NCBI RefSeq assembly: GCF_016862755.1
Contig: NZ_BONO01000004.1
Span: 1 to 64,000 of the forward strand
DNA length: 64,000 nucleotides
Direction: 5' to 3'
From: Cellulomonas pakistanensis
GTDB taxonomy: Bacteria > Actinomycetota > Actinomycetes > Actinomycetales > Cellulomonadaceae
Shown here one piece after another: positions 1-10,500 of this stretch. Every line of letters starts with the position of its first letter. Position 1 is the stretch's first letter. Below the pieces are notes generated by a model. It saw only the letters and a program-made list of their open reading frames with translations, was not told where the DNA came from and ran no database searches. The translations under genes and the position numbers were made by a program.

Positions 1-346
1 CGTGACGTGCACCCCTGCGGCGCCGCCTGTGCCCGAGCTCACGTGACCCGGAACCGTTCGGCAGGCTAACCCACGGCTTCCTGTCAGGTCAGCCCAGATC
101 ACCCGCCCTGTGGACGACCACGCTGACTGGTGTCACGGATCACCCGTTCGGCCCAGTGGCGAGCGGGGATCTGTCACGCCGAGTCCGAAATGCCTGGCCC
201 GCGGCCCTCCGCGCGGGGGACGGCCGAGCGGGTGCCCGTGCCCGGAGTCCACCCGGACGGCCGCGCCCGCCCGTGCGCCCCGCGGGCGGGACGGTCGTGC
301 GTCGCTATGCTGACCGCCGACCTGCCCAGGGAGTACAGGGGACCCG
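1..346. other. Intergenic region upstream of eccD
   Basis: I see no credible gene here; the open frames crossing it are GC-driven shadows of eccD and mycP frames. A purine-rich ribosome-binding site (aggggac) sits just before the eccD start at 347. A TATGCT hexamer at 306-311 could be a -10 element, but no matching -35 is visible. The upstream part of the ESX locus (an eccC-type ATPase would be expected) is not in the window. Confidence 0.5.
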
Positions 347-1696
347 ATGACAGACGCACCCGCCGCCACGACGTCCGTGGGGACGCTCGTGCGGGTGTCG
401 GTGACCGCAGGGGAGCGCCGCCTCGACCTCGGCATCCCGGGCGCCGTGCCGATGGCCGAGGTCGTGCCCGGGCTGGCCCGCGCGCTCGGCCTGCTCGACG
501 CGAGCACCGCGCACGGCGGCTACCGCCTCGTGCGCGCCGACGGAACGCCGATCGACTCCGCGCGCAGCCTGCTGGCCGAGGGCGTGGAGGACGGCGCCGT
601 GCTGACGCTCGAGTCGGGCGCCCGCCGCGACGCCGAGCGGATCTACGACGACGTCGTGGAGGCCGTGGCCGACGCGGTGGAGAACCAGTACGCCCCGTGG
701 ACGCCGCGCGACTCCGCGCTGAGCGCCGCGTGGGCCGCGGGCGCGCTGCTGCTGGCGGGCGCAGCCCTGCTGCTGGGCGCCGACCAGGACTCGCTCGTCC
801 CGCCGGTCGTCGCCGCGCTGGCCGCCGCGCTGGCGCTGGTCGCGGGCGCCGTCGTCGGCCGGGTGGGCACCGAGCCCGCCGCGGGCCGGGTGCTGGTGCT
901 GACCGCGCCGGTGCTCGCCGCGGTCGCCGGGCTCACCGCCGGGTCCGGCGCGCCGTCCTGGGGCTGGCCCGCCGCGCTCGCAGGCACCGGCGCCCTGGTG
1001 GCCGGCCTGCTCGGCATGCCGGCCCTGGTCGACCGCCGCGAGCTGAGCGCCGCGCCGCTGGCCGGGGGCCTCGCGCTCGCCGTCGCCGGCACCGCGATCG
1101 CGCTGACCGACGCGCGCCCGGGCGAGGTGCTCGCGGTCGTCGTCGCCGTCGTCGCCACCGCGAGCATCGGCGTGCCGTGGCTCGCGCTGTCCAGCACGCC
1201 GCTGCGCGTGGTGTCCCCGCGCAACGACGCCGAGATCCTCGCCGACCCGCCCGCCGTGCAGTCCGCGCGGGTGCGGGCGCAGCTCGCGGCCGGCCACCGC
1301 ATCCAGGTCGCGCTGCGGGTCGCGATCGGCGTGCTCGCGCTGGTCGCCGCCCCCGCGGTGGTCGCGACCGGCGTCCCCGGCACCCTGCTGCTGGTCCTCG
1401 CCGCCGCGGGCCTGCTGCTCGCGACCCGGCAGACCTACTCGCGGCTCGACGTGCTGCTCACGGTCGGCCTGTCGGTGCTCCTGCTGGTCGTCGTGGCGGT
1501 CGTGGCCGCCGCGCAGCACCCGGGCTGGCGCCCGGCGCTCGTCGGCGTCGCGGGTGCCGCGGCCGCCGTCGTCGTCGGGCTCGGCCTGGTCGCCCCGCGC
1601 CGCCGGGTGGGCCTGGCGCGGCTCGGGGACTTCCTCGAGATCGCCTGCCTGGCGCTGCTGCTGCCCCTCGGCGTCACCGCGGCGGGCCTGGTCTGA
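347..1696 (+). CDS. eccD: Type VII secretion integral membrane protein EccD
   Basis: The 449-residue product forms the main transmembrane channel component of an ESX/type VII secretion system in the cytoplasmic membrane. Residues 1 to about 95 have the composition and pattern of the ubiquitin-like cytosolic domain of EccD. From about residue 120 to the C-terminus the chain is a series of roughly eleven Ala/Leu/Val-rich hydrophobic segments, as in the family. The ATG follows a good ribosome-binding site. It is followed after 3 bases by eccB and then by mycP, and this adjacency supports the call more than any single motif. No eccE is present, which resembles ESX-4-like loci. Length is close to the family norm of about 450-500. 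Confidence 0.88.
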   Translation: MTDAPAATTSVGTLVRVSVTAGERRLDLGIPGAVPMAEVVPGLARALGLLDASTAHGGYRLVRADGTPIDSARSLLAEGVEDGAVLTLESGARRDAERIYDDVVEAVADAVENQYAPWTPRDSALSAAWAAGALLLAGAALLLGADQDSLVPPVVAALAAALALVAGAVVGRVGTEPAAGRVLVLTAPVLAAVAGLTAGSGAPSWGWPAALAGTGALVAGLLGMPALVDRRELSAAPLAGGLALAVAGTAIALTDARPGEVLAVVVAVVATASIGVPWLALSSTPLRVVSPRNDAEILADPPAVQSARVRAQLAAGHRIQVALRVAIGVLALVAAPAVVATGVPGTLLLVLAAAGLLLATRQTYSRLDVLLTVGLSVLLLVVVAVVAAAQHPGWRPALVGVAGAAAAVVVGLGLVAPRRRVGLARLGDFLEIACLALLLPLGVTAAGLV

Positions 1697-1699
1697 CCC

Positions 1700-3133
1700 G
1701 TGGCGTCCAAGCGCGATCTCGTCGAGGCGCAGACCTTCAGCCGGCGGCGCCTGCTCACCGCCTTCACCAGCGGCGCGCCCGGCGGCCGGGAGCTCGAGCC
1801 CACCAAGCCGCTGCGCGGCGTCGTCGCCGGCGTCTCGCTCTCCGTGCTGCTGGTGCTCGGCAGCCTCGGGTTCGGGCTGCTCAGCCCCACGCTGCCGAAC
1901 GGCTGGGACGACCAGTCGCTGGTCATCGTCGAGGGCGACGGCAGCCGGTACGTCGGCATCCAGGGCACGCTGCACCCGGTGCTCAACGTGACGAGCGCGC
2001 GCCTGGTGCTCGAGTCCGGGTCGTTCCACGTGGTCGACGTCAGCGAGGACGACATCACGGACGCCCCGCGCGGCGCGACGATCGGCATCCCGGGCGCCCC
2101 GGACGAGCTCCCGCTCGCGAGCCGGCTGACCGCGACGGGCTGGCAGGCGTGCGTGGCCCCGGACGGCGGCACCGCGCTGACGATCGACCCCGATGCCCCC
2201 GCGCCGGTCGCCGACCCGGGCGCGGGCGCGCTCGTGGAGGCGGCGGGGACGCTCTACCTGGTCGCCGACGGCACCCGGCACCGCATCCCGGCCGCCGACG
2301 AGGCCGCCGTGCTGCGCGCGCTCGGGCTGGACACGGCCACGCCGATCACCGCGGGCGCCGACTGGCTCAACCTCGTCCCGGCCGGCTCCGACCTGGCGCC
2401 GCTCACGGTCGCCGGCGCGGACGCCCCCGCGCTGCCCGAGGGCGGGCTGCCGGTCGACACCCGGGTCGGCACGCTGGTCGAGGTGACCGGGGTCGGCGAC
2501 GGCCAGCGCCGCTACGTCGTGGACGCGCGCGGCGAGCTCGCCCCGCTGTCCGAGCTGGCGTACCCGCTCTACCTGCTCGGCGCCGGCGAGCTCGCGGCCG
2601 AGCCGCTGCAGGTCACCGCCGCCGAGATCGCCGCGGTCCGCACCTCGACGACGCCCGTCGCCCCCGCGGACCTGCCCGAGACCGTCCCGACGCTCCCGGC
2701 CGCCGGCTCGACGGCGTGCGTGGTGCTGTCGACCGGCAGCGCCACGACCGACGAGCGCGTCGACCTCGTGCTCCGCGACGCCGCCGAGGTCGAGGCGGGT
2801 GTGCGCGTCGCTCCCGGCTCCGGGGCGCTGGTCCGCGCGCAGACGGCCGACGGCGCCGCGGCGACCGTGCGGCTGGTCGACGGCTCCGGGCGCGCCTACC
2901 CGGTCCCGGACGCGGGCGACGAGGTCCTGGCCCGCCTCGGCTACGCGGCCGACGACGTGACGCGCGTGCCGCCGGCGTGGGCCGACCTGCTGCCGACCGG
3001 CCCCGACCTGACCGTGGAGGCGGCCGCGACCGAGGTGTCCGGCGGGACCGCCGCCGCCGGGGTCGCGACCGACGCCGGAGGCGCGTCCGAGGCCGGGACC
3101 GCGTCCGAGGGCGCGGCCGCCGGGGACGCGTGA
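1700..3133 (+). CDS. eccB: Type VII secretion protein EccB
   Basis: The 477-residue product is the EccB subunit of the ESX membrane complex, with a short cytosolic N-terminus, one membrane helix and a large extracytoplasmic domain. The N-terminus (ASKRDLVEAQTFSRRRLLTA) is characteristic of EccB, and residues about 41-62 form the single transmembrane helix. Two cysteines in the outer domain (in WQACV and TACVV) may form the family disulfide. The C-terminal 40 residues are low-complexity Ala/Thr/Gly/Glu. The GTG start lies 3 bases after the eccD stop and the stop overlaps mycP by 4 bases, so the three genes are translationally coupled. Confidence 0.9.
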   Translation: MASKRDLVEAQTFSRRRLLTAFTSGAPGGRELEPTKPLRGVVAGVSLSVLLVLGSLGFGLLSPTLPNGWDDQSLVIVEGDGSRYVGIQGTLHPVLNVTSARLVLESGSFHVVDVSEDDITDAPRGATIGIPGAPDELPLASRLTATGWQACVAPDGGTALTIDPDAPAPVADPGAGALVEAAGTLYLVADGTRHRIPAADEAAVLRALGLDTATPITAGADWLNLVPAGSDLAPLTVAGADAPALPEGGLPVDTRVGTLVEVTGVGDGQRRYVVDARGELAPLSELAYPLYLLGAGELAAEPLQVTAAEIAAVRTSTTPVAPADLPETVPTLPAAGSTACVVLSTGSATTDERVDLVLRDAAEVEAGVRVAPGSGALVRAQTADGAAATVRLVDGSGRAYPVPDAGDEVLARLGYAADDVTRVPPAWADLLPTGPDLTVEAAATEVSGGTAAAGVATDAGGASEAGTASEGAAAGDA

Positions 3134-4425
3134 CGGCCGTGCGCACCGCGCAGCCGCGCCGGACGCCGCGCCGGCGCCGCGTCCTGCTCGCGGGGCTGGC
3201 CGCCGCCCTGGTGCTGCCCGCGGGCGTCGGACCCGCCCTGGCCGGGCCCGCCCCGGGCCGGCTGCCCGCGGCCGCGACGACGCAGTGCACGCAGGAGAAG
3301 GCGCAGTACGTCGCCGACCCGCCGCCGGCCCTCGCCCGGCTCGCGGCCGAGCGGGCGTGGCAGAGCGCGACGGGCGCGGGCGTCCTCGTGGCGGTCGTCG
3401 ACTCCGGCGTCGACCCCGGGAACCTGCACCTCGCCGAGGCGGTCGTGCCGGGGGTCGACCTGGTGGGCGTCGCCGGCGACCCCGCCGGGCGCACGGACAC
3501 CGCCGGGCACGGCACCGCGGTCGCGGGGCAGATCGCCGCGCGGGCGCTGCCCCGCACGGCCGAGGTGGACTCCGGCGTCGTCGGCCTCGCCCCGGACGCG
3601 ACGATCCTCCCGGTGCGCGTGTACTACGCGGACGACGACCAGGCCCGCGAGCAGGGCGTGGCGCCCGACGCGGGCCGGATGGCCGCGGGCATCGACGCGG
3701 CCGTGGCCGCGGGCGCCCGGGTCGTCAACGTCTCGATGAGCACCCCGAACGACACCCCCGCGCTGGAGCAGGCGGTCCAGCGGGCGACCGCCGCGGGCGC
3801 GCTGGTCGTGGCGAGCGCCGGCAACCGGAACACCAGCAGCGACGAGGCCGACGGCCCGCGCTACCCGGCCGCCTACGACGGCGTGCTCGCGGTGACCGCG
3901 GTCGACGTCGACGACCGGCCGTCCGCCGACGCCATCCACGGCCCGCACGTCGACGTCGCGGCGCCCGGCACCAACGTGCTCACGACCTTCCACGCGGCGG
4001 GCGACTGCATGCTGTCGGGCGAGGGCACGTCGACGAGCTTCGCCACGGCCTACGTCAGCGCCGCCGTCGCGCTGCTCGCCGAGCGGTACCCCGAGGAGAC
4101 GCCCGCGCAGTGGGCGTACCGGCTCGAGGCCACCGCGGCCCGCACGCAGCCCGCCGAGCGCGACGACCAGGTCGGCTGGGGCGTCGTGCGGCCGGACGCG
4201 GCCCTGGGCTTCGTGGACGACGGCACGGCGCCCGGCCCCGTCAGCCCGGTCCACGACCGCGCCGACGCGCAGGCCGCCGACGTGCGGACTCTCGACGTGT
4301 CGCCGCGCGAGGACCCCCTGGCCGGGGCGCGCGCGGGTGCCGTGTGGTGGGGGATCGGCGGGACCGCCGCGGTGCTGCTCGCCGCGCTGGGCGCCCGCGT
4401 CGCCGGACGCCGCCGCCGGGGCTGA
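3130..4425 (+). CDS. mycP: Mycosin, membrane-anchored subtilisin-like protease of the ESX system
   Basis: The product (431 residues from GTG 3130) is a type VII-associated serine protease that stabilises the ESX complex and processes substrates outside the membrane. An Arg-rich signal peptide spans about 1-40. The subtilisin triad is visible as D91 (AVVDSGVD), H127 (GHGTAVAG) and S303 (TSTSFATA). Two cysteines, C53 and C293, fit the mycosin disulfide. A C-terminal helix near residues 402-424 followed by RRRR anchors it in the membrane. The frame is open far upstream to 130, but GTG 3130 is chosen because it overlaps the eccB stop (GTGA) and directly precedes the signal peptide. Confidence 0.9.
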   Translation: MTAVRTAQPRRTPRRRRVLLAGLAAALVLPAGVGPALAGPAPGRLPAAATTQCTQEKAQYVADPPPALARLAAERAWQSATGAGVLVAVVDSGVDPGNLHLAEAVVPGVDLVGVAGDPAGRTDTAGHGTAVAGQIAARALPRTAEVDSGVVGLAPDATILPVRVYYADDDQAREQGVAPDAGRMAAGIDAAVAAGARVVNVSMSTPNDTPALEQAVQRATAAGALVVASAGNRNTSSDEADGPRYPAAYDGVLAVTAVDVDDRPSADAIHGPHVDVAAPGTNVLTTFHAAGDCMLSGEGTSTSFATAYVSAAVALLAERYPEETPAQWAYRLEATAARTQPAERDDQVGWGVVRPDAALGFVDDGTAPGPVSPVHDRADAQAADVRTLDVSPREDPLAGARAGAVWWGIGGTAAVLLAALGARVAGRRRRG

Positions 4426-4430
4426 CGCAC

Positions 4431-4470
4431 CGGGGCCGGCCGTGCCGGGGCCGGCCGTGCCGGGGCCGGT
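4431..4470. repeat. 15-bp tandem repeat after mycP
   Basis: The unit CGGGGCCGGCCGTGC occurs at 4431-4445 and 4446-4460, and a partial third copy follows to 4470. It lies immediately downstream of the mycP stop and before the terminator hairpin. It looks like slippage-generated simple sequence. Confidence 0.7.
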
Positions 4471-4505
4471 GGCACCCGCCCCCGCTGGGCCGCGCGGGGG
4501 ACGCA

Positions 4506-4552
4506 CAGCACGGGGCCCTCCCGCAGATCGTCTGCGGGAGGGCCCCGTGCTG
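4506..4552. terminator. Perfect 22-bp bidirectional terminator hairpin
   Basis: Arms 4506-4527 and 4531-4552 are perfect reverse complements around a 3-base loop (tcg). The hairpin sits between the convergent mycP (ends 4425) and the giant surface-protein gene (ends 4567), so it probably terminates both. It has no U-tract on either strand. Confidence 0.85.
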
Positions 4553-4566
4553 GTGCGGGTCGTGCG

Positions 4567-7500
4567 TCAGCTCTCGCTCACGTCCGTCCCGGTGACGCGG
4601 CTCCGCCGGGTCACGACCGCGCCCGCGGCGAGCAGGAGCAGCGCGACCAGGGCGGTGCCGGCGACGGACCAGCCCGTCGTCGCGAGCCACCCCGGGCCGG
4701 TGCCCGTGCCGGTGCCGGTGCCCGTGCCGGTCCCGGTCCCGCCGGTCTGGTCCCCGGCGCCGCCGCCACCGCCCGGGCCGGGGTCCGGGGAGGTGCCGGG
4801 ACCGCTGCCGGGCGCGTGGAACGTGACCTGGATGCTGCCGGCCTCCGCACCGTCGACGGTGAACACGAACGTCCCGACGCCCGCGACGGTCGAGGTGACC
4901 GCCTGGGTGTAGGTGCCGTCGCCGTGGTCGACGACGCCGGCCGGGTCGAGGTCGCCGACGCCCTGCGCGGCGACCGTGACGTCGGCGCCCGTGACCGGGT
5001 CGCCGGCGCCGTCGACCAGGGTGATCGACAGCGTCGCCACGTCGGTGCCGTTCGCGACCACCGCGCTGCGGTCCACCGTGATCGTCCTCGTGCCCGGACC
5101 CGGCTCGGGCCCGGGGTCCGGGGGAGCGGGCTCGGTGAACCGCACCTGGGCCACGCCGACGACCGCGTCGCCGTCGACGGTGGCGGTGAAGGTGCCCACC
5201 CCCGCGACGGTCGAGGTGACCGCCCGGGTGTAGGTGCCGTCGCCGTGGTCCACCACGCCCTCCGGCGCCAGGTCGCCCGCGCCGTCCACCAGGACCGCCA
5301 CGTCCGCCCCGGTGACCGGGTCACCTGCGCCGTCCGCCACGGTGACCGTCAGCACGGCGGCGTCCGTGCCGTCGGCGACGACCTCGGTCCGGTCGGCCGT
5401 GATCGTGGAGCTCCCCGCACCCGGGTCCGGTCCAGGGGCGCCGGGCTCGGTGAACACGACCTGCGCGGCGCCCAGCACCGCCCGCCCGTCCACCGTGAAG
5501 GTGAACGTGCCGATGCCCGCCACGGCCGAGGTGACCGCCTGGGTGTACGTGCCGTCGCCGTGGTCGACCACGCCGGCGGCGTCGAGGTCACCGACGCCCA
5601 GCACGGCGACCGCGACGTCCGCGCCCGTGACCGGGTCGCCCGCGCCGTCGGCGAGGGTCACGGTCAGGACGGCGGTGTCGGTGCCGTCGGCGACGACCTC
5701 GGTGCGGTCGACGGCGATCGTGCCGGTCACAGGCGCCGGCTCCGGCTCGGGCTCCGGACCGGGCTCCGTCCCGACCTCGGTGAACGTCACCGTGACGCTC
5801 CCGACCGGGTCGCCGTCGGCGGTGGCGGTGAAGGTGCCGACGCCCGCGACGGTCGAGGTGACCGCCTGGGTGTAGGTCCCGTCGCCGTGGTCGACCACGC
5901 CGGCCGGGTCGAGGTCGCCGACCCCGTCGACGGTCACCGCGACGTCGGCCCCCGTGACCGGGTCGCCGGCCGGGTCCGCCAGCGAGACGGTCAGCACCGC
6001 GGTGTCGGTGCCGTCGGCGACGACCTCGGTGCGGTCGGCGGAGACCGACCGCGTCCCGGGCTCGGGGCCCGGGTCCGGACCCGGGTCGGGCGCGGTGAAG
6101 GTGACCGTGACGCTGCCGATCGCCTCGCCGTCGACGGTGAAGGTGAACGTCCCCACCCCCGCGACGGTCGAGGTGACCGCCTGGACGTACCGGCCGTCAC
6201 CGCGGTCCAGGACCCCCGCGGTGTCCAGATCACCGACCCCGTCCACGAGCACCGCCACGTCGGCGCCGACGACCGGGTCGCCGGCCGCGTCCCGCAGCGT
6301 CGCGGTGAGCAGCGCCCGCTGAGCGCCGTCGGCCGGCACCCGGAGGCGGTCGACGGTGATCGACCAGCTGCCCGGCCCGGGCTCCGGTCCCGGCTCGCTG
6401 CCGGGCTCGGTGAACGTCACCCGGACGGTGCCGATGACCTCGCCGTCCACCACGGCCGAGAACGTGCCGACGCCCACCGCGGTCGAGGTGACCGCCTGGG
6501 TGTAGGTGCCGTCGCCGTGGTCGGTGACGCCCTCGGGTGCCAGGTCACCGACCCCGTCCGTGAGGACGGCCACGTCGGCGCCGACGACCGGGTCACCGGC
6601 GCCGTTCGCGATCGTGATGGTCAGGACGGCGGTGTCGGAGCCGTCGGCGGCGACCTGGCTCCGGTCGGCCGCAATGGTCCTGCTGCCGGGCTCGGGGCCG
6701 GGTCCGGGCTCGGGAGCGGTGAAGGAGACCTGCGTGCTGCCGATCGCCTCCCCGTCGACGAGGAAGGTGAACGTCCCCACGCCCGCGACGGTCGAGGTGA
6801 CCGCCTGGGTGTAGGTGCCGTCGCCGTGGTCGGTGACGCCGCCGGGAGCGAGATCGCCCACGCCGTCCACCGTGACCGCCACGTCCGCCCCGACGACCGG
6901 GTCGCCGGAGCCGGATGCGAGCGCGAGGCTCAGGACCGCGGTGTCGGTGCCGTCGGCGACGACCTCGGTGCGGTCGACCGCGATCGACCAGCTGCCCGGA
7001 TCGGGCTCGGGTTCCGCACCGGGCTCGGTGAAGGTGATGCGGGCGGTGCCGATGGTCTCGCCGTCGACGGTGGCGGTGAAGGTGCCGACGCCCGCGACGG
7101 TCGAGGTGACCGCCTGGGTGTAGGTCCCGTCGCCGTGGTCGGCGACGCCCCCGGGTGCGAGGTCGCCCACGCCCTCGACGGTCACGGTCACGTCGGCGCC
7201 GGTGACCGGGTCGCCGGCCCCGTCCGCCAGGGCCACCGTCAGGACTGCGGTGTCGGTGCCGTCGGCGACGACCACGGTGCGGTCGGCGGCGATGGACCGG
7301 GTGCCGGGCTCGGGTCCCGGGTCGGGCCCGGGCTCGGGCTCGGTGAAGGTGATCTGGGCGGTGCCGATGGTCTCGCCGTTGACGGTGGCGGTGAAGGTGC
7401 CCACCCCCGCGACGGTCGAGGTGACCGCCTGGGTGTAGGTCCCGTCGCCGTGGTCGGTGACGCCGTCGGGGGCGAGGTCGCCCACGCCCTCCGCCGTGAT

Positions 7501-10500
7501 CGCCACGGCGGCGCCGGTGACCGGGTCTCCTTCACCGTCGGCGAGGGAGACGGTCAGGACCGCGGTGTCGCTGCCGTCGGCGACGACCTCGGTGCGGTCG
7601 GCGGCGATGGACCGGGTGCCGGGCTCGGGTCCCGGGTCGGGCCCGGGCTCCGGCTCGGTGAACGTGACCTGGACGCTGCCGACGGTCTCGCCGTCGACGG
7701 TGGCGGTGAAGGTGCCCACGCCCACCGCGGTCGAGGAGGCCGCCTGGGTGTAGGTGCCGTCGCCGTGGTCGGTGACGCCCTCGGGCGCGAGGTCGCCCAC
7801 GCCGTCCGCCGAGATCGCCACGTCGGCGCCGGCGACCGGGTCGCCGGCCCCGTCCGCGATCGTCACGGTCAGCACGGCGGTGTCGGTGCCGTCGGCGACG
7901 ACCTCGGGCCGGTCGACCGCGAGCGACCAGCTCCAGGGCTCCGGCTCGGGCTCGATCACCGGCTCCGTGAACGTGATCTGGGCGGTGCCGGTGCTCGCCT
8001 CGCCGTCCACGACGGCCCGGAACGTGCCGACGCCGGCGACCGTCGAGGTGACCGCCTGGGTGTACAGGCCGTCACCCCGGTCGACGACGCCCGCCCCGTC
8101 GAGGTCGCCGACGCCGTCGGCCTCGATCGCGACGTCCGCCCCCTCGACGGGGTCGTCCGCGAGGTCCACGACCCGGACGGTCAGCGTGGCGGCGTCCGTG
8201 CCGTCGGCCACGACCGCCGCCCGGTCCGTGCTGATCGCCACGACGACGCCCTCGACCGGGCCGGGGTCGACGCCCGGCGCGACGAACGTCAGCTGCGCGC
8301 CCTGCTGCAGCCGCACGCCGTCGGCCTCCACCAGGAACAGCCCGGCACCCGCGACGGTCGAGGTGATCTCCTGCGTGTAGGTGCCGTCGCCGTGGTCGAC
8401 GACCTCGCCCTGCAGGTCGCCCACCGTGATGCGCTGGAGCCGGACGTCGGCACCCGCCACCGGGTGACCCGAGCTGCTCAGCAGCGTGATGGTGGCGGTG
8501 GCGGACTCGGTCCCGTCGGCGACGATCCGGTCGGGGTCGACGGTGACCGTCGACGCCGCCGGGTCCACCGGCCCCGGCACGAACTCGATCTCGACGGTGT
8601 CGGCGCCGGACTCGCCGTCGACCCGGAACCCGAACGTGCCCGTCCCGAGGTCGGCGGACGACACCTGCTGGGTGTAAGTGCCGTCGCCGTGGTTGCTCAC
8701 GGACCCGAGGAGCGAACCCGGCCCCGAGACGGTGATCTCGACGTCGGCCCCCGCGACCGGGTTGCCGAGGACGTCCGCCACCTCGACGGTGAGGGTGGCC
8801 GTGTCGGTCCCGTCGGCGAGGACGGTGGTCCGGTCGGCCGTCAGCGTCCCGGTCGATGCGGCGACCTCGCCTGGGTCGAACCCGACCCGGACGGAGCTCA
8901 CGCCCTCCTGGCCGTCCACGGTGTAGTAGAACGTGCCGTTCCCGGCGGTCGTGGAGCGGACCTGCTGCGTGTAGGTGCCGTCGCCGTGGTTCTGCACCCC
9001 GGCGGGGTCCAGGACCCCGACCCCGTCGCGCTCGATCACCACGTCGGCGTCGAGCATCGGCAGGCCGGCGTCGTTGATCGCGGTCACCGTCAGCGTCGCC
9101 GTGTCCAGGCCGTCCGCGACCACGCGGGCCCGGTCGGTCGTGAACGATCCGGCCTCGAGGTCGACCGGGAGCCGGCGGAAGTCGACCTCGCGCGTGCCGG
9201 GGACGGCGTCGCCGCCGACGGTGGCGCGGACGGTGGCGGTGCCGTGCTGCTCGGAGACGACCGTGGCCCGGTAGGTGCCGTCCCCCAGGTCCGCGACGGC
9301 CCCGAGCGTGCGACCCACGCCCGACACCGCGACCTCGACGTCCGCCCCGAGCACGGGGTGCCCGCTGGCGTCCCGGACGGCGACGGTGACCGCCGCCTCG
9401 TCGACCCCGTCCGCGTCGACCTGCGTCCGGTCCACGTCGAGCGACGAGGTGCTCGCGTCGGCCGCTCCCGCGACGAACTGCACGTGCGCGCGCCCGGGGG
9501 CGTCGACGTCGTTCACCGAGAACCGGAACGTCCCGGTGCCCAGGGCGAACGACGACACCCGCTGCGTGTACGTGCCGTCGCCGTGGTCGTGCATGACCTC
9601 CGCGGCGAGGTCGCCGACGCCCTCCGCGAAGACCCGCACCGTCGCGCCCGCCACGGGCGCGAGGGCCTTGCCCGTCAGGCGGACGGTCAGCACCGCGTCC
9701 TGGGAACCGTCCGCCACGACCTGCGTCGCGTCGGCGCTGATCGCGGCGGCGACCGAGTGCACGACGGTCGGGGTGGTCGTGGGCACCGCGGTGACACCGG
9801 TGGCGGCCAGCTCGTCGGTGATGCCGTTCGTGACGACGGCCCGGTAGCAGAGCTCGCTGCCGACGTGCCCGACGGACGTGAGCTCGCTGCGCGTGCTCCC
9901 GGGCGCCGAGACGGTGGTCGGGGTCGTCGTCTCGGAGACCGAGAGGCTGGACGAGCCCCCGGGCAGGGTGAGCCAGTCGGAGTTGCACGAGCCCGTGGCG
10001 CTGGTCGTGGCCTGCTGCCACGTGATGGCCGGCGCCTCGTCCCCACGACCCTCGGCGGCCAGCGTCCACGGGGTGCCGACGACCGCCGTCGTGGCGGTCG
10101 GCGGCGCGGCGGTGATCTCGGCGAGGCTGCCGTACCGGTAGTACCCGTGCCGGGTGCCGTCGACCGTCACGGCGTAGGTGCCACCGCGGGACACCGGCGG
10201 GGTGACGAACGTGAGCGTTCCCCCCTCCCAGCGCACGTCCGTCGCGGGCACGTCGCCGACCAGCACCTCCGGGACGTACACCGGCACGTTCCCGACCGGC
10301 AGCGCGAACGGGCTCGTCCGCGGGGACGTGGTGCCGTCGCCGACCTCGCCGTAGAGGTTGAACCCCCACGTGTAGGGCAGGCCGTCGGCGGTGAGCGCGA
10401 CCGACCAGTTCTCCCCGGCCTCGACCTCGACGAACGCGGTGGAGCCGGCGACGCGGGTCGGCGCGAGGTTGCGGGTGTTCGTGACGCCGGTGCCGCCCTC

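Noticed and set aside
305..2281. 658-codon minus-strand open frame opposite eccD/eccB
   Set aside because: Composition (Arg, Gly, Ala, Glu, His) is that of an antisense shadow in GC-rich DNA, with no domain.
130..3129. Very long in-frame upstream extension of the mycosin reading frame
   Set aside because: It runs through eccD and eccB in another frame, is almost pure Arg/Gly/Ala/Pro, and has no ribosome-binding site; GTG 3130 with its signal peptide explains the gene.
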